Assembly (NCBI GenBank): GCA_020636325.1
Contig: JACJYC010000013.1
Location: 1 to 64,000 of the forward strand
Reading direction: 5' to 3'
DNA: 64,000 nucleotides
From: Lewinellaceae bacterium
GTDB taxonomy: Bacteria > Bacteroidota > Bacteroidia > Chitinophagales > Saprospiraceae
Part shown: in pieces, positions 60,625 through 64,000 of the stretch
Layout of the letters: each line of letters opens with the position of its first letter
Position numbering within the stretch: position 1 is the first letter of the stretch
Notes under the pieces: generated by a model
Databases searched by the model: none
What the model was told of the DNA's origin: nothing
The model's input: only the letters and a program-made list of their open reading frames with translations
Translations under genes and position numbers: made by a program

Positions 60625-61941
60625 ATGCCCATAATCATCATAATTGCCGGTATTGCAGCCTTGCTCGTCCTGATCATGGCCTTGCGCGTCAACGCATTCA
60701 TATCCTTGCTCATCGTTTCCATCGGGGTCGGCCTGGCGGAGGGGATGGACGTTTCAACGGTAGTCGGAACGGTGCAGAAAGGGATCGGGAATACGCTGAA
60801 TTTCCTGGCGCCGATCCTGGGGTTGGGCGCCATGCTGGGCGGGCTGATCGCCGAAAGCGGCGCTGCTCAAAGCATCACCAACCGGCTGACGCATTGGTTC
60901 GGCGAAAAACGGATACAATGGGCGATGCTGATCACGGGGTTCATCGTGGGTATTCCGCTGTTTTACTCGGTAGGCTTCCTGATGTTGATCCCGATCATTT
61001 TTGCCGTGCATACTTCCACCCGGCAACCGCTGTTGTACGTGGGCATTCCCATGATCGCGGCCTTGTCGGTTACGCACGGCTTTTTGCCGCCGCACCCCGC
61101 GCCTTCTTCCATTGCGGTCATCTACGGAGCCGATATTTCCATGACCCTGCTGTACGGCCTGATCCTGGCCGTGCCGACGGTGATCATCGCCGGGCCGGTG
61201 TTCGGCAGGACCCTCAGGAAGATCAACGTAACGCCCCGAAAGGACCTGTTCAAACCCACGGAGACCGCCCCCGATAAATTGCCCTCGTTCGGGATTGCCG
61301 TCATGACCTGCCTGATTCCCGTACTCCTGATGGGAACGGCGGCGATCGCCAAACTGACCATTCCCGAAGCGGCGGCGGCGGCCAAATTCCTGGCTTTCAT
61401 CGGCGACCCGATCATTTCGCTGCTGATCGCCGTCCTGATCGCCACCTATACCCTGGGCGTCAGCCGGGGTAAAACCCTGACGCAGGTCATGGAAGGGCTC
61501 GGCGATTCCGTCAAGGCGATCGCCATGATCATGCTCATCATTGCCGGCGGCGGCGCCTTCAAGCAGATCCTGACCGACAGCGGCGCAGGGGATTATATCG
61601 TGGAAGCCCTGAAAGGCAGCGCGCTTTCCCCGCTCGTACTGGCGTGGTGCATCGCGGCCGCCCTGCGCATTGCATTGGGTTCGGCCACGGTAGCGGCCCT
61701 CACAGCGGCCGGGATCGCCGCGCCCCTGGTCGGCGCTACCGACGTTTCTCCGGAACTGCTGGTGCTGGCCACCGGCGCGGGCAGCCTCACTTTTTCACAG
61801 GTGAACGACACCGGATTCTGGCTGTTCAAGGAATATTTCAACCTCTCGATCACCGAAACCTTCAAGTCCTGGACGGCGATGGAAACGATCGTCTCCATTA
61901 TCGGGCTGATCGGGGTCCTGTTATTGGATGCGTTTGTTTAA
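60625..61941 (+). CDS. gntP: Gluconate:H+ symporter, GntP family
   Basis: This 438-residue permease has about twelve helices. Family patterns are GIGNTLNFLAPILGLGAMLGGLI, GFIVGIPLFYSVGFLMLIPI, HGFLPPHPAPSSIA (the HGFxPPHP signature) and GSATVAALTAAGIAAP near the C-terminus. It imports gluconate or related sugar acids with protons. It lies downstream of the FGGY kinase, and together they would feed the pentose phosphate or Entner-Doudoroff pathway. Confidence 0.9.
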   Translation: MPIIIIIAGIAALLVLIMALRVNAFISLLIVSIGVGLAEGMDVSTVVGTVQKGIGNTLNFLAPILGLGAMLGGLIAESGAAQSITNRLTHWFGEKRIQWAMLITGFIVGIPLFYSVGFLMLIPIIFAVHTSTRQPLLYVGIPMIAALSVTHGFLPPHPAPSSIAVIYGADISMTLLYGLILAVPTVIIAGPVFGRTLRKINVTPRKDLFKPTETAPDKLPSFGIAVMTCLIPVLLMGTAAIAKLTIPEAAAAAKFLAFIGDPIISLLIAVLIATYTLGVSRGKTLTQVMEGLGDSVKAIAMIMLIIAGGGAFKQILTDSGAGDYIVEALKGSALSPLVLAWCIAAALRIALGSATVAALTAAGIAAPLVGATDVSPELLVLATGAGSLTFSQVNDTGFWLFKEYFNLSITETFKSWTAMETIVSIIGLIGVLLLDAFV

Positions 61942-62170
61942 TGCCATCGATTGATTGGATTAAGTCGATTGATCCGATTGTTCGATTGATCCGATTGGGG
62001 CGTCCTTCAGTCGGTCAGCCTAATCCAATCATTCGGATTAATCGACTTAATCGGTCCAATTTTTCGATTCCTCAATTCCTCAATTCCTCAATTCCTCGAT
62101 TTTTCGATTTTTCGATTCTTCGATTTTTCGATTGAAACGATTGAAACGATTGAAACGATTGATCGAATTA
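61942..62170. repeat. GATTGATTGGATT / TTTTTCGATT word repeat
   Basis: Beginning at the gntP stop, short words of the ATTCGATT family repeat irregularly. They are the sense counterpart of the tract at 49,060-49,326. Confidence 0.9.
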
Positions 62171-62480
62171 TTTAAAAACCCCATATCTGACCTTTGCCGC
62201 ACGGGAAAGGGCCACTCCCGAATAATTAGGGGCCCGTCCAAAAACGACGGCAAACTGCCAAACTTTTTACCGGACGGCGGTCGTTTTATTCGTAACGCTT
62301 CAAAATTCTCATTTTTCCTACCCAGTAAATAGACCTGAAAACGTTGAATAGATATGAAATCGGCTGAATTGTCGCACAACGGCAATTCCGGCCCGGTCTT
62401 GCATTGAAAATCATTGTATTTTAGTTATTTAACTCTTTTGGCAATAACGGTATAACCATAAGTTCTCAAAAACGACAGAG
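62171..62480. other. Intergenic region, no gene seen
   Basis: The 310 bases before the DUF1800 gene contain the GC-rich words aaaacgacggcaaactgcc and ttttaccggacggcggtcg and an AT-rich stretch near the start codon. No clear promoter box or ORF. Confidence 0.6.
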
Positions 62481-64000
62481 ATGAGTAATTCGACTACCCT
62501 TACTTACCCGTTGTCCGCTCCGCCGGTCGTATTATCGGGGCTTGAGCCCTATTCAGGCCCGTGGGAATACGAACAGGCGGCACATTTGCTGCGGCGGACC
62601 ACTTTCGGCCCAACCCGGGCCGTCATCCGGCAGGCCGTCGACCAGGGATTGGCGGCCACGATTGAACAGTTATTCGACGACCTGCCGATGCCGGAACCGC
62701 CGGTCAATCCGGCATACGACAGCGATCCCAACGTAGCCATCGGCGAATCATGGGTGGATAAAGGCTATTCGTCGCCCAATCCGCCCGATGAAATGGAATA
62801 CCGCGAACGGAGCCTTTTCGCCTGGACGATCGGACAAATGATGAACGAAGAGATCTCCATCCGGGAAAAACTCACCTTGTTCTGGCACAATCATTTTCCG
62901 ATCGCCGCCATTGAAGACCCGCGTTACATGTACCGGTACATCACGACGCTGCGCGCCCACGCCTGGGGAAATTTCAAGGAACTGGCCAAGGCGATCACCA
63001 TCGATCCTTCCATGCTGATCTACCTGAACGGCAACCGCAACAGTTTCGAAGCGCCGAATGAAAACTACGCCCGCGAACTGCTGGAGCTGTTTACCATCGG
63101 GAAAGGCCCCTCTGCCGGCCCCGGCGACTATACCAACTACACCGAACACGACGTACGCGAGATGGCGCGCGTCCTTTCCGGTTGGGAGGACTACGGCTTC
63201 ACTGCGGAGGAGCCCGACAGCGAGGTCGGCGCCGAATTCAAGCCGGAAAAACACGATACGGGCACGAAGACCCTCTCGCACCGGTTCGGCAACAAGACCA
63301 TCACCAATATGGGCGAGGACGAATACAGCCACCTGATCGACGTTATTTTCGAGCAGGACCAGGTCGCCCGCTTCATCGCCCGCCGGCTGTACATCTGGTT
63401 TGTCGATTACAAGATCGAAGAAGACGCCGAAACCGATGTGATCGGCGCCATGGCCCAGATCCTGATCGACAACAATTATGAGATCAAACCGGCCTTGCAG
63501 ACGCTGTTCGGCAGCCAGCATTTTTTTGATATGCGCAACAAGGGCCTCATGATCAAAAATCCGATCGACTTCCTGTTGTCCATCTACAAACCGCTGGAGA
63601 TCAGCCTGCCCGAGCCCACCGACCAAAAATACGACGCCTGGTACCGCGTATTCGGATTTGCCGATGAAATGAAGATGAGCTATTTTCAGGTGCCCGAGGT
63701 AGCCGGCTGGGATTCCTACTACCGCGAGCCGCTTTTCTACCGGCTCTGGATCAACTCCACTACCCTGCCCATCCGGATGCGGATCTCGGAAACGCTGATC
63801 ATGGAGGGGTATTTCCCCTTCGGCGCCAACGGTCCCAAAATGCACCCGGACCTGCTGGGCATCATCGCCACCTTCAGCAATCCGACCAACCCGAATGTAG
63901 TGATTGACGAATTCGCACAGATCCTGTTGCCGATGCCGATCACCGACGGGCAAAAAGCGGCGCTCAAGGAGCTGTTGATCCCGGGTCTCCCGGATTTTGA
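62481..64000 (+). CDS. DUF1800 family protein, cut by the window edge
   Basis: The frame is open from ATG 62481 to the window end (506 codons, no stop). It carries DUF1800 landmarks: EQAAHLLRRTTFGPT near the start, LTLFWHNHFPIA, DPSMLIYLNGNRNSFEAPN and ENYARELLELFTIGKG, then VREMARVLSGWEDYGF. Such proteins are usually exported and often paired with a DUF1501 protein; their function is poorly known. Here the N-terminus shows no clear signal peptide. The rest lies outside the window. Confidence 0.85.
   Translation, partial: MSNSTTLTYPLSAPPVVLSGLEPYSGPWEYEQAAHLLRRTTFGPTRAVIRQAVDQGLAATIEQLFDDLPMPEPPVNPAYDSDPNVAIGESWVDKGYSSPNPPDEMEYRERSLFAWTIGQMMNEEISIREKLTLFWHNHFPIAAIEDPRYMYRYITTLRAHAWGNFKELAKAITIDPSMLIYLNGNRNSFEAPNENYARELLELFTIGKGPSAGPGDYTNYTEHDVREMARVLSGWEDYGFTAEEPDSEVGAEFKPEKHDTGTKTLSHRFGNKTITNMGEDEYSHLIDVIFEQDQVARFIARRLYIWFVDYKIEEDAETDVIGAMAQILIDNNYEIKPALQTLFGSQHFFDMRNKGLMIKNPIDFLLSIYKPLEISLPEPTDQKYDAWYRVFGFADEMKMSYFQVPEVAGWDSYYREPLFYRLWINSTTLPIRMRISETLIMEGYFPFGANGPKMHPDLLGIIATFSNPTNPNVVIDEFAQILLPMPITDGQKAALKELLIPGLPDF

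Noticed and set aside
62748..63953. 401-codon minus-strand frame
   Set aside because: It is antisense to the DUF1800 gene, which runs off the window and so could be missed if only closed frames are considered.

Overview
The window looks like a Bacteroidota chromosome, most plausibly from the Saprospiraceae/Lewinellaceae side. Supporting signs are the -7 promoter word TAnnTTTG just upstream of several starts, a 7TMR-DISM hybrid sensor kinase with a C-terminal AraC domain, a GH3/NUDIX-regulator pair, CcmB/CcsA/CcmD haem-export genes, a DUF1800 protein, and large amounts of short-word repeats (GTAAGTC, GGTGAGAG, TGGATGC, AATCGA families) between genes. The genus is inference.

Block 1 (1-31.0 kb) is ordinary, GC-rich chromosome: a CPBP protease, an aspartate aminotransferase, an Amidase_3 cell-wall hydrolase, a cytochrome c biogenesis cluster (ccmB, ccsA, a ccmD-like gene) leading into glutamate dehydrogenase, an Lrp regulator, a TraB/GumN-like protein lacking its expected histidines, a Tat-exported TIM-barrel isomerase, a 2OG-Fe(II) oxygenase, an NSS transporter, VOC-cupin and serine-hydrolase genes, a GH3 glucosidase facing a NUDIX regulator across two matching operators, a five-gene ECF-sigma/TspO operon that includes an unlisted 57-residue protein, the hybrid sensor kinase, a class II Fic protein, an alpha/beta hydrolase and an epimerase.

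Block 2 (about 31.05-49.06 kb) is the most unusual part. It reads as a sedentary chromosomal integron. All resident genes point the same way (minus), are AT-rich, and are separated by imperfect palindromes of 58-82 bp. Each palindrome starts with AAC and, with one exception, ends with GTT; most end in ACCG|TT. I call these attC-like sites. At the head lies a decayed tyrosine integrase of the integron-integrase type, with its N-terminus replaced by repeats and its catalytic centre deleted. Cassettes carry one to four genes: a GTPase trio; a zinc-ribbon/membrane pair; a TetR-controlled four-gene set with a palindromic operator; a protein with an effector-associated-domain-like C-terminus; a PP2C phosphatase; lipoproteins. 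Two copies of an IS91 transposase plus tyrosine recombinase unit occupy cassette positions exactly from one attC-like crossover point to the next, and each carries its own attC-like palindrome. One copy was hit by an IS66 element with a 288-bp deletion. An IS4-type element split another attC-like site.

Block 3 (49.06-64 kb) returns to chromosome: adenine deaminase divergent from dnaX, a Crp/Fnr regulator, a 1.4-kb non-coding stretch containing seven 104-bp tandem repeats, a UvrD helicase-PD-(D/E)XK nuclease, a gamma-glutamylcyclotransferase-like protein, a gluconate kinase/gluconate permease pair, and a DUF1800 protein cut by the window edge.

Repeat tracts tend to begin at or within a few bases of stop codons and are read in sense orientation. 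They sometimes supply the stop codon or the last residues of the upstream protein.
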